DNA from: Rikenellaceae bacterium
GTDB taxonomy: Bacteria; Bacteroidota; Bacteroidia; Bacteroidales; Rikenellaceae
Direction of reading: 5' to 3'
Length of the DNA: 64,000 nucleotides
Assembly (NCBI GenBank): GCA_015060075.1
Contig: SUZE01000008.1
Coordinates: 17,715-81,714, forward strand
Made by a program: the position numbers and the translations under genes. The notes beneath the pieces are model-generated. The model was not told the origin of the DNA and did not search any database. It worked only from the letters and a program-made list of their open reading frames with translations. Numbering within the stretch: position 1 is the stretch's first letter; the number at the start of each line of letters is the position of its first letter. Below are positions 1 to 10,142 of this stretch, piece by piece.

Positions 1-2
1 AG

Positions 3-71
3 GCGTTAGCACTCATTGGTATTGAATACCACAAAAATAATGAAGTAAAAAATGAATTTAACTATGATTAA
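3..71 (+). CDS. 3' end of an upstream ORF (partial, runs off the window), C-terminus ...ALALIGIEYHKNNEVKNEFNYD; ends in an ATGATTAA overlap with the likely recombinase start
   Basis: Open frame from the window edge to TAA at 69-71; ATG at 64 overlaps it, as in coupled genes. Confidence 0.45.
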   Translation, partial: ALALIGIEYHKNNEVKNEFNYD

Positions 72-1566
72 AAATTGTTATATATGGACTCGTGTTAGCA
101 CAAAGCACCAAGAGGAGAATGGTGGCAGTCTTGATGATCAAAGATGTCGCTGTGAGAAATTTGCAAAAGATAACGGATACACGATTAAAGGTTACTTCGG
201 TGGCAAGCACGAGAGTGCGAAGACACCAGGAAAACTAATCAAAGAGATGATTTCTGCTGTCAAAAAAGACAGAAGTGTTAAGTATATAATCGTAAATCAA
301 GCGGATCGTTTCAGTCGCAACGCAGGGCAAGCAATAAACATCATCAATGACTTAAAACAACAAGATATTACGATTGTTGAGGCATCAACGGGTTTGGACA
401 CAACGACTCCCGAAGGTGTAATGATGATGCAGTTTAAGTTATCACTTGCCCAATGGGACAATACCAATCGTACGAACAAATTTGTGTCGGGGCGCAAGCA
501 CTGTATGGAGAGCGGAGTGTGGTGCGGAAAGAGGCCTATGGGTTACGACAAGAATGGCAAGAGTATAAACGCCGAATTTACCATCAACGCAACGGGTAAA
601 CTTATTCGCAAAGCGTTTCAGTGGAAGTTACAAGGAGCAGAGAACTTCCGAATCATAGAGAGGTTGTCAGCCTTCGGTTTGAAAGTTACCAAGCAACAAC
701 TACACAAGATACTCACTAACCCATTCTATGCGGGTAAAATTCAGAGTAAATTCACAAATGGAGAGATGGTTGAGGGTAAGCACCCCGCACTCGTCTCGTG
801 GGTTGATTTTCTGCGTGTACAAGAGATTTTAAGCGGGCGAACGGGAGTATATAGACACCAAGTAGAGACACCGAGATTTCCGCTAAAACGACATATTAAG
901 TGTGCTTATGATGGTACACCAATGACAGCATACACCGTCAAGAAAAAGAACATAGACTACTATAAATGTAACCATAGCGGTTGTAAGAATAACATATCAG
1001 CAAAGAGACTTCATTCCCTATATGAAGAGTTGCTAAACGAATACACCATTCCAACTTATCTGCAAGAAGTATTCAAGCAGATTGTAAGGGATATTCTTAT
1101 GCAAGAGGATAGAGAGCAAGCGGAGGCAATAGCATTGCTAAAAAAGCAAAATACAGAGATTAACAACAAAATCAAGAATTGTAAAATCAGTCTTGGTTCA
1201 GGCGATATTGATCAAGAGATATATGCTCTTACGATAGAGAGTTTACAGCAAAAATTAGCGAAAAATGAGTTAGAATTGGCAAAGCATAAAAGAAATTTAT
1301 CGAACCTCTATTCACGCACCGATGAAATAACCTCAACTTGTTGTATGTTAGGCAGTTTATGGCATAAATCGGAGTTGGAAATGAGTGAAAAAATCCAAAA
1401 TTTACTCTTTCCGAATGGAATTTTGTGGGATAAAGAAATTGGCAATTATCGAACCTTTAACAAAAACAAGGCATTGCTTATAATTGACAAAATATCAGAG
1501 AGTTACAAAAATAAAAAAGAGGAAAATCCACTTGGAAATTCCTCTTCGGTAACTTTGTGCGGATAA
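64..1566 (+). CDS. Large serine site-specific recombinase (resolvase N-terminal domain, recombinase domain, zinc ribbon, coiled coil)
   Basis: YIWTRVSTKHQEENGGSLDDQ catalytic Ser motif, QADRFSRN, CAYDG..YYKCNHSGCKN zinc-ribbon cysteines, C-terminal coiled coil. The ORF track starts at 52; ATG at 64 is preferred. Confidence 0.93.
   Translation: MIKNCYIWTRVSTKHQEENGGSLDDQRCRCEKFAKDNGYTIKGYFGGKHESAKTPGKLIKEMISAVKKDRSVKYIIVNQADRFSRNAGQAINIINDLKQQDITIVEASTGLDTTTPEGVMMMQFKLSLAQWDNTNRTNKFVSGRKHCMESGVWCGKRPMGYDKNGKSINAEFTINATGKLIRKAFQWKLQGAENFRIIERLSAFGLKVTKQQLHKILTNPFYAGKIQSKFTNGEMVEGKHPALVSWVDFLRVQEILSGRTGVYRHQVETPRFPLKRHIKCAYDGTPMTAYTVKKKNIDYYKCNHSGCKNNISAKRLHSLYEELLNEYTIPTYLQEVFKQIVRDILMQEDREQAEAIALLKKQNTEINNKIKNCKISLGSGDIDQEIYALTIESLQQKLAKNELELAKHKRNLSNLYSRTDEITSTCCMLGSLWHKSELEMSEKIQNLLFPNGILWDKEIGNYRTFNKNKALLIIDKISESYKNKKEENPLGNSSSVTLCG
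1518..1545 (-). terminator. Rho-independent terminator of tRNA-Leu(TAG), lying inside the recombinase ORF
   Basis: AGAGGAA...TTCCTCT stem followed by a T-run on the minus strand (AAAAAA at 1513-1518 on plus). Confidence 0.7.
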
Positions 1567-1639
1567 AGGGACTCGAACCCCCACGCCTCTCGGCACCAGA
1601 TCCTAAGTCTGGCGTGGCTACCAATTACACCATATCCGC
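1558..1639 (-). tRNA. tRNA-Leu (anticodon TAG)
   Basis: Reverse complement GCGGATATGG...CCAGA CTTAGGA TCTGG...GGTTCGAGTCCCTTTATCCGCA; acceptor stem GCGGATA/TATCCGC, long variable arm. Confidence 0.95.
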
Positions 1640-1751
1640 CTTAGTGCGAGTGCAAAGGTAGCCATTTTTTTACAATTCGCAACCTTGCAACCTCTTTTTT
1701 CGCCGAATTTTACGAAAAAGTGCTAAATTTGCACATCGTAAAACTTTTTGT

Positions 1752-3305
1752 ATGCCGAAGATTGTAAACCTCACCCTCTCGCCAAAGCACGCCTCCGATG
1801 CGAAGTTCTATGCTCCGTTGGTGGCTCGCGAGTTGCGTATCAAGGAGAGCGATATTGCCTTACTGCGTATCGTGAAACGCTCGGTTGATGCAAGGCGTGG
1901 GGCCTTGAAGGTCAATCTTTCGCTCGAAGCCTACATCGACAAGGAGGAGCAACCTGCACCGCTTCATTTCGACTATCCTTCTGTGGTCGGCAAGCCCGAA
2001 GTCATCATTATAGGTGCAGGACCGGCAGGTCTATATACGGCATTGCGACTCATTGAGTTAGGGTTGAAACCCATAATCTTCGAGCGAGGTAAAGAGGTTG
2101 TCGAGCGAGGTAAGGATATAGCCAAAATTCAACGCAATCAGGGCGTCAATCCCGACTCAAACTACGCCTTTGGAGAGGGTGGCGCAGGAACATTTTCCGA
2201 TGGAAAACTCTTCACCCGAAGCAAGAAGCGTGGCGACTACAATCGGGCTTTACAACGCCTTGTTTTTCACGGCGCATCGCCCGAAATCCTCTACGAGGCA
2301 CACCCCCATATCGGCTCGGATAGGCTTCCACGAATTATTGCCAATATGCGCGATACAATTCGTGCAGCAGGTGGTGAGGTACACTTCGAGAGGAGGGTGG
2401 AAGAGTTGATTATCCGCAAGAGCCGTGTTGAGGGCGTTGTGGCGGGTGGCGACAAAGTCGAAGCGCAAGCGGTGGTTGTTGCTACGGGACACTCGGCACG
2501 AGATATATACTATATGTTAAATAATAGCGGGGTGCGCTTGGAGGCAAAACCATACGCTATGGGGGTGCGTATCGAACACCCGCAACAACTTATAAATAAT
2601 ATTCAATACCATCGCTCTCCCGATATGGAGTATCTCCCTGCGGCATCGTACTCGCTTGTTGCGCAAGTGGGGGGTCGAGGGGTATATTCGTTCTGTATGT
2701 GCCCGGGAGGTTTTATCGTGCCAGCACTTACTGATGAGAGCGAGTCGGTTGTGAATGGAATGTCGCCTTCGCATCGTAATTCGCCATACGCCAATTCGGG
2801 TTTTGTAACCGAGATTAGAGAGGAGGATTTTGCACATCTCTCGGAGCAATATGGGGCATTGGCCGGTCTGGTATTCCAACAGCAGTTGGAGCAAGCAGCA
2901 CGAGCACAAGCGCCTGAACATCAGACTGCTCCGGCACAACGTGTGGCGGATTTTGTGGCAGGTCGCAAATCGTCATCGCTACCTAAATGCTCTTATGTTC
3001 CGGGCATTGTATCTTCGAGATTAGACGAGTGGCTACCACAATTTATGTCGTCACGCCTGCGCGAGGCAATATCGATATTCGATAAACGCATGAAGGGCTA
3101 CCTTACAAATGAGGCGGTGGTCGTGGGTGTGGAGTCGCGCACATCTACACCTGTGCGTATTCCTCGTGATAGGGATACTCTGCAACACCCTGAGGTCAAA
3201 GGTCTATATCCTACGGGAGAGGGCGCAGGCTTTGCAGGAGGTATTATCTCGGCTGCCCTCGATGGCGAACGCATCGCCGAAGCGATTTATAAAACGGAAA
3301 ACTGA
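1752..3305 (+). CDS. FAD-dependent dehydrogenase/oxidoreductase (COG2509-like)
   Basis: VIIIGAGPAGLYTALRLIELG dinucleotide-binding motif, GEGGAGTFSDGKL, C-terminal PTGEGAGFAGGIISAALDG. Confidence 0.88.
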   Translation: MPKIVNLTLSPKHASDAKFYAPLVARELRIKESDIALLRIVKRSVDARRGALKVNLSLEAYIDKEEQPAPLHFDYPSVVGKPEVIIIGAGPAGLYTALRLIELGLKPIIFERGKEVVERGKDIAKIQRNQGVNPDSNYAFGEGGAGTFSDGKLFTRSKKRGDYNRALQRLVFHGASPEILYEAHPHIGSDRLPRIIANMRDTIRAAGGEVHFERRVEELIIRKSRVEGVVAGGDKVEAQAVVVATGHSARDIYYMLNNSGVRLEAKPYAMGVRIEHPQQLINNIQYHRSPDMEYLPAASYSLVAQVGGRGVYSFCMCPGGFIVPALTDESESVVNGMSPSHRNSPYANSGFVTEIREEDFAHLSEQYGALAGLVFQQQLEQAARAQAPEHQTAPAQRVADFVAGRKSSSLPKCSYVPGIVSSRLDEWLPQFMSSRLREAISIFDKRMKGYLTNEAVVVGVESRTSTPVRIPRDRDTLQHPEVKGLYPTGEGAGFAGGIISAALDGERIAEAIYKTEN

Positions 3306-3327
3306 AAACGAAAAGCGGAAAACTAAA

Positions 3328-3357
3328 AGAAGAGTGGAGAAATTTCTCCACTCTTCT
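3328..3357. terminator. Bidirectional terminator between convergent genes
   Basis: Perfect 15+15 bp palindrome AGAAGAGTGGAGAAATTTCTCCACTCTTCT between convergent CDSs. Confidence 0.75.
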
Positions 3358-3380
3358 CATTTTCTTGAAAAGGTTCTTGG

Positions 3381-4718
3381 TTAAACAATTCCCTGCTCCA
3401 ACATTGCCTGTGCGACTTTGAGGAAGCCGGCGATATTTGCACCCTTAACATAGTTGATGCGGTCACCCTCGTTACCAGCCTTAACGCAAGCCTCGTGGAT
3501 TGACTGCATAATGTAGTGCAACTTCTCATCAACCTCGGCAGCCGACCATGAGATATGCATAGCATTCTGTGTCATCTCCAAGCCCGAAGTAGCAACACCA
3601 CCTGCATTCACTGCCTTACCCGGAGCAAACAAGATGCGAGCCTTCTGGAATGTTGCGATAGCCTCAGGGGTACAACCCATATTCGAAACTTCGGCAACGC
3701 ACCAAGTGCCGTTTGCCAACAACTCCTCAGCATCAGCACCTGTCAACTCGTTCTGGAATGCACAAGGAAGAGCGATGTCGCACTTCACGCTCCACGCCTT
3801 CTTGCCCGGAACGAATGTAGCATCGGTGAACTTCTCTGCAAATGGAGCAACGATATTGCGATTCGAAGCGCGCAACTCCAACATATAGTCAATCTTCTCA
3901 TCATTCATTCCGTTAGGGTTGAGAATTACGCCGTCAGGACCCGAAATTGCGATAACCTTTGCACCCAACTCGGTAGCCTTCTTTGCTGCACCCCAAGCCA
4001 CATTTCCGAAGCCCGAAATAGCAACTGTTGCACCCTTCAACTTCTTGCCTGCACGATGGAGCATGTGCTCAACGAAGTACAATGCACCAAAGCCTGTTGC
4101 CTCAGGGCGAATCAACGAGCCACCCCAAGTCAAGCCCTTGCCGGTCAATACGCCTGTATTGTACTCGCGAGCCAACTTCTTGTACATACCATACATGTAA
4201 CCAATCTCACGACCACCAACGCCTACATCGCCCGCAGGGACATCGGTGTCAGGACCGATATTCTGCCATAACTCCAACATAAACGCCTGGCAGAAACGCA
4301 TAATCTCGGCATCGCTCTTACCCACAGGGTCGAAGTCTGAGCCACCCTTTGCACCACCCATAGGGAGGGTTGTCAATGCATTCTTGAAGGTCTGCTCGAA
4401 GCCGAGGAACTTCAACATCGAAGGGTTTACTGCTTTGTGGAAACGGATACCACCCTTGTAAGGGCCGATAGCCGAGTTAAACTGAATACGATAACCGAGG
4501 TTGGTCTGAATCTCGCCCTGGTCATCAACCCAAGTTACACGGAATGTGATGATACGGTCAGGCTCGACCATGCGCTCAACAATCTTTGCCTTCTCGAACT
4601 CTGGGTGCTGGTTGTAAACCTCCTCAATTGACTCCAATACTTCGCGTACCGCTTGCAGGTACTCGCTCTCACCCGGATGCTTCTGCTCCAAGTTCTGCAT
4701 AATTTCATTTACTTTCAT
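3381..4718 (-). CDS. gdhA: NADP-specific glutamate dehydrogenase
   Basis: PYKGGIRFHKAVNPSMLKFLGFEQTFKNALTTLPMGGAKGGSDFDPVGKSDAEIMRFCQ, typical GdhA. Confidence 0.97.
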   Translation of the reverse strand: MKVNEIMQNLEQKHPGESEYLQAVREVLESIEEVYNQHPEFEKAKIVERMVEPDRIITFRVTWVDDQGEIQTNLGYRIQFNSAIGPYKGGIRFHKAVNPSMLKFLGFEQTFKNALTTLPMGGAKGGSDFDPVGKSDAEIMRFCQAFMLELWQNIGPDTDVPAGDVGVGGREIGYMYGMYKKLAREYNTGVLTGKGLTWGGSLIRPEATGFGALYFVEHMLHRAGKKLKGATVAISGFGNVAWGAAKKATELGAKVIAISGPDGVILNPNGMNDEKIDYMLELRASNRNIVAPFAEKFTDATFVPGKKAWSVKCDIALPCAFQNELTGADAEELLANGTWCVAEVSNMGCTPEAIATFQKARILFAPGKAVNAGGVATSGLEMTQNAMHISWSAAEVDEKLHYIMQSIHEACVKAGNEGDRINYVKGANIAGFLKVAQAMLEQGIV

Positions 4719-4782
4719 AGTCGTAAATATTTATTGTTAAAGTAATATGTAATTTTTAATTTTTAATTTTTAATTCTGCATT

Positions 4783-5418
4783 CTATACCTCTACAAGGTT
4801 GTGCTTTATCGCATAGACCACAAGGCTTGCCGTATTCTTCGAGCCGGTCTTTTCGAGAATATTGGCGCGATGCGAATCTACCGTACGCTTCGACAGATAG
4901 AGCGAGTCGGCAATCTCCTGTGTCGATAGCCCACGGCAGATGCCGAGCAGAACATCTATCTCTCGTTCGGAGAGTATCTCCGCCTCCTCGTTGCGGCGCA
5001 TCGCACCCGAAAGAGCCTCCATAACGGCATTGCAGATATACTCCTCGTCATTCATTACCGCCTTGATAGCCGCAAACACCTCCTCAATCGAAGAGTCCTT
5101 CAACAAGAAACCCTTTGCTCCTGCCTCAACCATTCGGGAGTAGTACTTTTCATCGCCAAACATCGATAAACAGATGACCTTCAAATTTGGATTGCGCTCC
5201 AATGCCAAGGTCGTTGCTTTGTCGCCAGACAGTGTAGGCATCGCTATATCCATAAATACAACATCAGCAGCCATTGCTTCCGGCAACTCCAAAAACTCGG
5301 CTCCGTCACTTGCCTCGGCAACCACACGGCAACCCTGCCGACCATCAATCAGTCCTCGCAATCCGTTGCGAAATAGGGCGTGGTCATCAACTAATGCGAT
5401 TTTTATCTCTTTTTCCAT
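4783..5418 (-). CDS. LuxR/NarL-family response regulator
   Basis: Receiver IALVDDHALFRNGL...VVFMDIAMP...KGFLLKD, C-terminal HTH LSEREIDVLLGICRGLSTQEIADSLYLSKRTVDSHR. Confidence 0.95.
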   Translation of the reverse strand: MEKEIKIALVDDHALFRNGLRGLIDGRQGCRVVAEASDGAEFLELPEAMAADVVFMDIAMPTLSGDKATTLALERNPNLKVICLSMFGDEKYYSRMVEAGAKGFLLKDSSIEEVFAAIKAVMNDEEYICNAVMEALSGAMRRNEEAEILSEREIDVLLGICRGLSTQEIADSLYLSKRTVDSHRANILEKTGSKNTASLVVYAIKHNLVEV

Positions 5419-6389
5419 CGTCTTCTGCGTTGTTTTGGTGTGTGAGAGTCACTCTGTGAGGTGTTGATATTTGCAAAAACATGAACACCTCGGCCCTCTG
5501 CACTTGTTATCTGTAATTCTCCATTTAGAGAGTCCACTCGTGAGGTTATGTTCGACAAACCCATGCCGCTTGCTATGACTTTGTCGGGGTTGAAACCGCA
5601 GCCATTATCGTCATAGTGCAGTTGTAAATAGCCACCCCTTAACATCAGAGAAATCTCTATCTTCGAGCATCCGGAATGTTTCAATGAATTATTTACCAAC
5701 TCGCATATTACTCGGTACAAAACAACCTCAATGTCGTTATCGAATCGTTCCTTGCGAAGATTGGTATTGAAGACGATTTCGATGGTATGGAGCGATTGTA
5801 TGCGAGAGAGAAAGTTGTGAAGCCCTTGCGCCAATCCGAAATCTATCAAAATTTGAGGAGACATATTGTTCGATATCTCGCGCACCGAGCGAATCGCCTC
5901 GTCAATAACAAAGCGGGTGTTGTTGAGAATATTTTGCTGTTCCTTGCTCATATTCTCTGCCGAGATGGCAGATAAAGACATCTTTGCCGAGGAGAGCAGT
6001 GGTCCCATACCATCGTGCAGCTCTTTGGCGAATTGCGAACGGGAACGCTCCTCGGTGCGGAGTACCGCTGAGAGTAATCGTTTGCTGAATAGAGAACGTT
6101 GGTAGTTCAATCGGTCAATGTAGGTGACGAGTCGGTGCGCAAAAAGTACCGCCACAACAATACAGAGCGATGCTACGACATCGAGAAGAAAGAATGCCTC
6201 GTAATTGAAGACTTCGGGGGAGTAGAGTAGAAGCAGGTGCATGGCAAACGATATCGCCAAACCTACAATACATAGAGTCCAAATGATGTTGTATTTTGTC
6301 CTTCGGATAAGATGCGCAGCATAACCTATGGCGAGCAGTTGAACAGCCATAATGATATACATTGCTATTTTCAGTCCGAGGCTCAACAT
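5403..6389 (-). CDS. HisKA_3-family sensor histidine kinase with N-terminal membrane segments
   Basis: RTEERSRSQFAKELHDGMGPLLSSAKMSL H-box, CELVNNSLKHSGCSKI N-box, DDNGCGFNPDK G-box; overlaps the response regulator start. Confidence 0.93.
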   Translation of the reverse strand: MLSLGLKIAMYIIMAVQLLAIGYAAHLIRRTKYNIIWTLCIVGLAISFAMHLLLLYSPEVFNYEAFFLLDVVASLCIVVAVLFAHRLVTYIDRLNYQRSLFSKRLLSAVLRTEERSRSQFAKELHDGMGPLLSSAKMSLSAISAENMSKEQQNILNNTRFVIDEAIRSVREISNNMSPQILIDFGLAQGLHNFLSRIQSLHTIEIVFNTNLRKERFDNDIEVVLYRVICELVNNSLKHSGCSKIEISLMLRGGYLQLHYDDNGCGFNPDKVIASGMGLSNITSRVDSLNGELQITSAEGRGVHVFANINTSQSDSHTPKQRRRRWKKR

Positions 6390-6406
6390 CTATTTATATT
6401 GTCTTA

Positions 6407-7180
6407 TCACAAAATGTTTTTCAGGTGTTCCATTTGGCTGTATGCTGTCAAATCAACCTGCACGGGGACAACCGATACGTATCCGTTTGCCAAAGCCCAC
6501 TCATCTGTATCCTCTGCATTTGGCTCTGCATTTGAAAATGCGCCTGTCAGCCAGAAATACTCCCGTCCGTGAGGGTCTGTCCGCTGATAGAACTCCTCCC
6601 GCCAATATCCTCTGGTCTGGCGTGAAAGCCTTATACCTTTTATTTCGTTGCATGGGATATCGGGGATATTTACATTCAGACATAAAGGTTTTGGCAGACC
6701 GTCATTCTCCAAAACAGCCTTGACGACTTGTGTTCCGTACCTCACGGCACCTTCGAAATCGGCATCGAGGTCATGGTCCGTGAGCGAAAGACCAATGCTT
6801 GGGATATTGTAGAATGCGGCCTCGATTGCAGCACCCATAGTTCCAGAGTAGAGGACATTCACTGCTGCATTGGAGCCATGGTTGATGCCCGAAATTACCA
6901 AATCAACTTTTTCGTTACGGAAGAGGTGGTCGAAAGCCATTTTTACGCAATCTACGGGTGTTCCGTTGAGCGAGTATACCGTTACATTCTCCTCGTCACG
7001 CACTTTGCGAAGATAGAGTGGGTTGTAGATGGTAATAGCCTGACTCATGCCACTTTGCGGGGCATCGGGCGCAATGGCAATTACGCGACCAAATTGTCGT
7101 GCAACCTCAATGGCGGCAGCAAACCCCTTGCTGCGGTAACTGTCATCGTTGGTCAGGAAAATTAATTTTTCATTGCTCAT
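6407..7180 (-). CDS. surE: 5'/3'-nucleotidase SurE
   Basis: MSNEKLIFLTNDDSYRSKGFAAAIEVARQFG, VISGINHGSNAAVNVLYSGTMGAAIEA; the ORF track extends to 7309 into repeat sequence, start assigned to MSNEK at 7180. Confidence 0.95.
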   Translation of the reverse strand: MSNEKLIFLTNDDSYRSKGFAAAIEVARQFGRVIAIAPDAPQSGMSQAITIYNPLYLRKVRDEENVTVYSLNGTPVDCVKMAFDHLFRNEKVDLVISGINHGSNAAVNVLYSGTMGAAIEAAFYNIPSIGLSLTDHDLDADFEGAVRYGTQVVKAVLENDGLPKPLCLNVNIPDIPCNEIKGIRLSRQTRGYWREEFYQRTDPHGREYFWLTGAFSNAEPNAEDTDEWALANGYVSVVPVQVDLTAYSQMEHLKNIL

Positions 7181-7199
7181 ACCGTCACAAAGGTAGTAA

Positions 7200-7442
7200 A
7201 AAAAACGAAAAACGGAAAGCGGAAAACGGAAAACTTTTGTTTTTCGGTTTTCGCTTGGAGTGGGAAAACGGAACTGACGCCAAACCGAGGGCAGAGTGTG
7301 CTTGCACACTCTGCCGAGGTGCGAAGGAAGAAAAGCCCTCGAAGAGGGATTAAAGCGGAAAACGGAAAACTTTTGTTTTTAGACGAGAGACGAAAGACGA
7401 AAGACGAGAGAAATGCAAAATGCAAAATGCAGAATGTAGAAT
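7200..7442. repeat. Low-complexity tandem oligonucleotides: (A/G)CGGAAAAC units, then GACGAAAGACGAGAG, then ATGCAAAATGCAGAATG
   Basis: Visible direct repetition of short units in intergenic DNA. Confidence 0.8.
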
Positions 7443-7575
7443 TGTTTTCAGCGCACTCCTACAAAGCGACTAACGGGAGCGAATCCTATTTAATCCTATT
7501 CAATCCTATAATCTCTTGCGCTTTGACCACCTTCGGAGTTCGGAAAACCAAAAACCACCTCCCCTTACCCTCCCC

Positions 7576-7755
7576 CTGGACTCGACCGGCGGCAGCAGTC
7601 GAGAGCATACCGAAGGGCGGTTGTTGCAATTGAAGATTGTCGGGGTTGATGGGCGATGGGGCGAAAATTTATTTTCAGCCACAATCGCACAGCAAGCACG
7701 AAGCTTTGCGCAAGCAAACAACAACCGACCACAGATGAGTCTGCCGAGGCGCCAC
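7576..7755. repeat. About 180-bp direct repeat, copy 1
   Basis: Near-identical, with no indels, to 7827-8006 at an offset of 251 bp; two differences seen (tcgagagcat vs ccgagagcag). Confidence 0.92.
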
Positions 7756-7826
7756 CTTGACAGCCTTTATTTTTTTGTCTTGATAACATTTGGAGTTCAG
7801 AGAGTCAAAAAAACTTCGCCACCATC

Positions 7827-8006
7827 CTGGACTCGACCGGCGGCAGCAGCCGAGAGCAGACCGAAGGGCGGTTGTTGCAATTGAAGATTGTCGGGGTTGA
7901 TGGGCGATGGGGCGAAAATTTATTTTCAGCCACAATCGCACAGCAAGCACGAAGCTTTGCGCAAGCAAACAACAACCGACCACAGATGAGTCTGCCGAGG
8001 CGCCAC
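7827..8006. repeat. About 180-bp direct repeat, copy 2
   Basis: See copy 1. Confidence 0.92.
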
Positions 8007-8036
8007 ACGCTGAACGAGCCCTATTCGGGCACAAAA

Positions 8037-8058
8037 AAGGAGTTCAACAGAACTCCTT
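8037..8058 (-). terminator. Terminator of tRNA-Leu(CAG)
   Basis: AAGGAGTT-N6-AACTCCTT stem followed by T-run on the minus strand. Confidence 0.75.
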
Positions 8059-8059
8059 G

Positions 8060-8140
8060 TGCCCAGAATAGGACTCGAACCTACACGCCTCTCAGCACTC
8101 GCACCTGAAACGAGCGCGTCTACCATTTCGCCATCTGGGC
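8060..8140 (-). tRNA. tRNA-Leu (anticodon CAG)
   Basis: Reverse complement GCCCAGATGGCGAAATGGTAGACGCGCTCGTTTCAGGTGCGAG...GGTTCGAGTCCTATTCTGGGCA. Confidence 0.95.
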
Positions 8141-8273
8141 ATTGCGACCGCAAAGGTAACTAAAAAATCGCTAATTCCAACTTTGCTTCACTTTTTTTGT
8201 CGCTTTTTTGTCACTTTTATATCGCCTTGTTTTTAATTTTTCGGATTTAGTTAAAAAACTATTGTTTTTTTAG

Positions 8274-8281
8274 TATCTTTG
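8274..8281 (+). promoter_or_regulatory. Bacteroidetes-type -7 box (TATCTTTG) upstream of lepA
   Basis: TATCTTTG 9 bp before the ATG region; fits the TAnnTTTG consensus. Confidence 0.5.
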
Positions 8282-8289
8282 CGCCGATT

Positions 8290-10080
8290 ATGAAGAGAAT
8301 TAGAAATTTTTGCATTATAGCCCATATTGACCATGGTAAATCTACCTTGGCAGACCGCTTGTTGGAGGCTACAAACACATTAAATCAACGAGAGATGCAG
8401 TCGCAGGTACTCGATGATATGGACCTCGAACGAGAAAAGGGTATCACGATTAAGTCGCACGCTATCCAGATGAACTATGTGGCGCGTGATGGCGAGAAAT
8501 ATACACTCAACCTTATTGACACCCCCGGACATGTCGATTTCTCGTACGAGGTGTCGCGTGCTATCGCTTCGTGCGAGGGTGCGTTGTTGGTTGTAGATGC
8601 TACGCAGGGTATTCAGGCGCAGACAATCTCGAACCTCTACCTCGCATTCGGTAATGACTTGGAGATTATCCCTGTGCTGAACAAAATCGATATGCCTTCG
8701 GCGATGATTGACGAGGTGAAAGACCAGATTGTCGATTTGCTCGGTTGCGACCACGATGATATTCTTTGCGCTTCGGGTAAGACGGGCGAGGGCGTTGAGG
8801 AGGTATTGGAGGCGATTGTAAGTCGTGTTCCAGCTCCTAAGGGCGATGAGAATGCTCCATTGCAGGCGTTGATTTTCGACTCGGTATTCAACCCGTTCCG
8901 AGGTATTATCGCCTATTTCCGCATATTCAACGGCTCAATCAGGAAGGGTGAACATGTAAAGTTCTTCAATACAGGCGAGGAGTACGATGCCGATGAGATT
9001 GGCGTTTTGAAGTTGAAGATGCAGCCTTGCGCCGAGTTGAAGGCGGGCAATGTGGGATATATCTGTTCGGGTATCAAGGATTCGAAAGATGTGAAGGTGG
9101 GCGATACGATTACTTCTGTCGCAAAACCTTGTACGGAGGCTATTGCAGGCTTCGAAGATGTTAAGCCTATGGTCTTTGCGGGTGTCTATCCCGTTGAGGC
9201 AGACCAATACGAAGATTTACGCGCTTCGCTCGAAAAGTTGCAGCTGAATGATGCATCGCTGACTTTCGAGCCTGAGAGTTCGTTGGCTCTCGGCTTCGGT
9301 TTCCGTTGCGGATTCCTCGGATTGTTGCACATGGAGATTATTCAGGAGCGACTTTATCGCGAGTTCGATATGGATGTTATCACAACCGTACCGAATGTGT
9401 CGTATAAGATTACAACCACCATGGGCGATGTTGTCGAGGTGCATAATCCATCGGGCTTGCCTGAGGTTACAAAGATTGCAAAGATTGAGGAGCCGTATAT
9501 CCTTGCGCAGATTATCACCAAGGCGGACTTCCTTGGTCCTGTAATGAAACTCTGCATCGACAAGCGCGGAGTGTTGAAAAATCAGACCTACATCACACAG
9601 GACCGTGTGGAGGTCAATTTCGAGATGCCTCTGTCGGAGATTGTCTTCGACTTCTACGATAAGTTGAAGAGCATTTCGAAGGGCTACGCCTCGTTCGACT
9701 ACCACCGTACGGGCTACGAGGTCAGCAAGTTGGCAAAGTTGGATATTTTGTTGAATGGCGACCCTGTCGATGCGTTGTCATCGTTGATATATGCCGACCA
9801 CGCCTACGACTTTGGTCGCAAGATGTGCGAGAAGTTGAAGGAGCTGATACCACGCCAGCAGTTTGATATTGCCATTCAGGCGGCTATCGGAGCTAAGATT
9901 ATCGCTCGCGAAACTGTTAAGGCGGTGCGTAAAGATGTTACTGCAAAGTGTTATGGAGGCGATATTTCGCGTAAGCGTAAGTTGCTCGAAAAGCAGAAGG
10001 CAGGAAAGAAGCGTATGCGCCAGATTGGTCAGGTGCAGGTGCCGCAGACAGCCTTCCTTGCAGTCTTGAAGATGGATTAA
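8290..10080 (+). CDS. lepA: Elongation factor 4 (LepA)
   Basis: [27 protein letters not shown]-terminal [43 protein letters not shown]. Confidence 0.98.
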   Translation: MKRIRNFCIIAHIDHGKSTLADRLLEATNTLNQREMQSQVLDDMDLEREKGITIKSHAIQMNYVARDGEKYTLNLIDTPGHVDFSYEVSRAIASCEGALLVVDATQGIQAQTISNLYLAFGNDLEIIPVLNKIDMPSAMIDEVKDQIVDLLGCDHDDILCASGKTGEGVEEVLEAIVSRVPAPKGDENAPLQALIFDSVFNPFRGIIAYFRIFNGSIRKGEHVKFFNTGEEYDADEIGVLKLKMQPCAELKAGNVGYICSGIKDSKDVKVGDTITSVAKPCTEAIAGFEDVKPMVFAGVYPVEADQYEDLRASLEKLQLNDASLTFEPESSLALGFGFRCGFLGLLHMEIIQERLYREFDMDVITTVPNVSYKITTTMGDVVEVHNPSGLPEVTKIAKIEEPYILAQIITKADFLGPVMKLCIDKRGVLKNQTYITQDRVEVNFEMPLSEIVFDFYDKLKSISKGYASFDYHRTGYEVSKLAKLDILLNGDPVDALSSLIYADHAYDFGRKMCEKLKELIPRQQFDIAIQAAIGAKIIARETVKAVRKDVTAKCYGGDISRKRKLLEKQKAGKKRMRQIGQVQVPQTAFLAVLKMD

Positions 10081-10142
10081 ATTGATAGGTTTAATTTTAA
10101 TTTAGCTAATGGCTAATGGCCAATGGCTAAGAGCTGAAAAAT

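Noticed and set aside
3328-3357. Perfect palindrome as an operator site
   Set aside because: Located between convergent genes with flanking A/T runs; a bidirectional terminator explains it better.
3555-4271. 238-aa plus-strand ORF opposite gdhA
   Set aside because: Antisense shadow of a strongly conserved gdhA; Cys/Ser/His-rich translation without a recognisable domain.
7200-7442. Possible CRISPR-like array from regularly recurring short words
   Set aside because: Units are 9-15 bp, tandem, with no unique spacers and no cas genes nearby.
7506-8153. Multiple overlapping ORFs on both strands in the 180-bp repeats (for example GASADSSVVGCCLLAQSFVLAVRLWLK)
   Set aside because: Open in several frames because the same repeat occurs twice; no start/RBS context or domain; treated as non-coding repeat.
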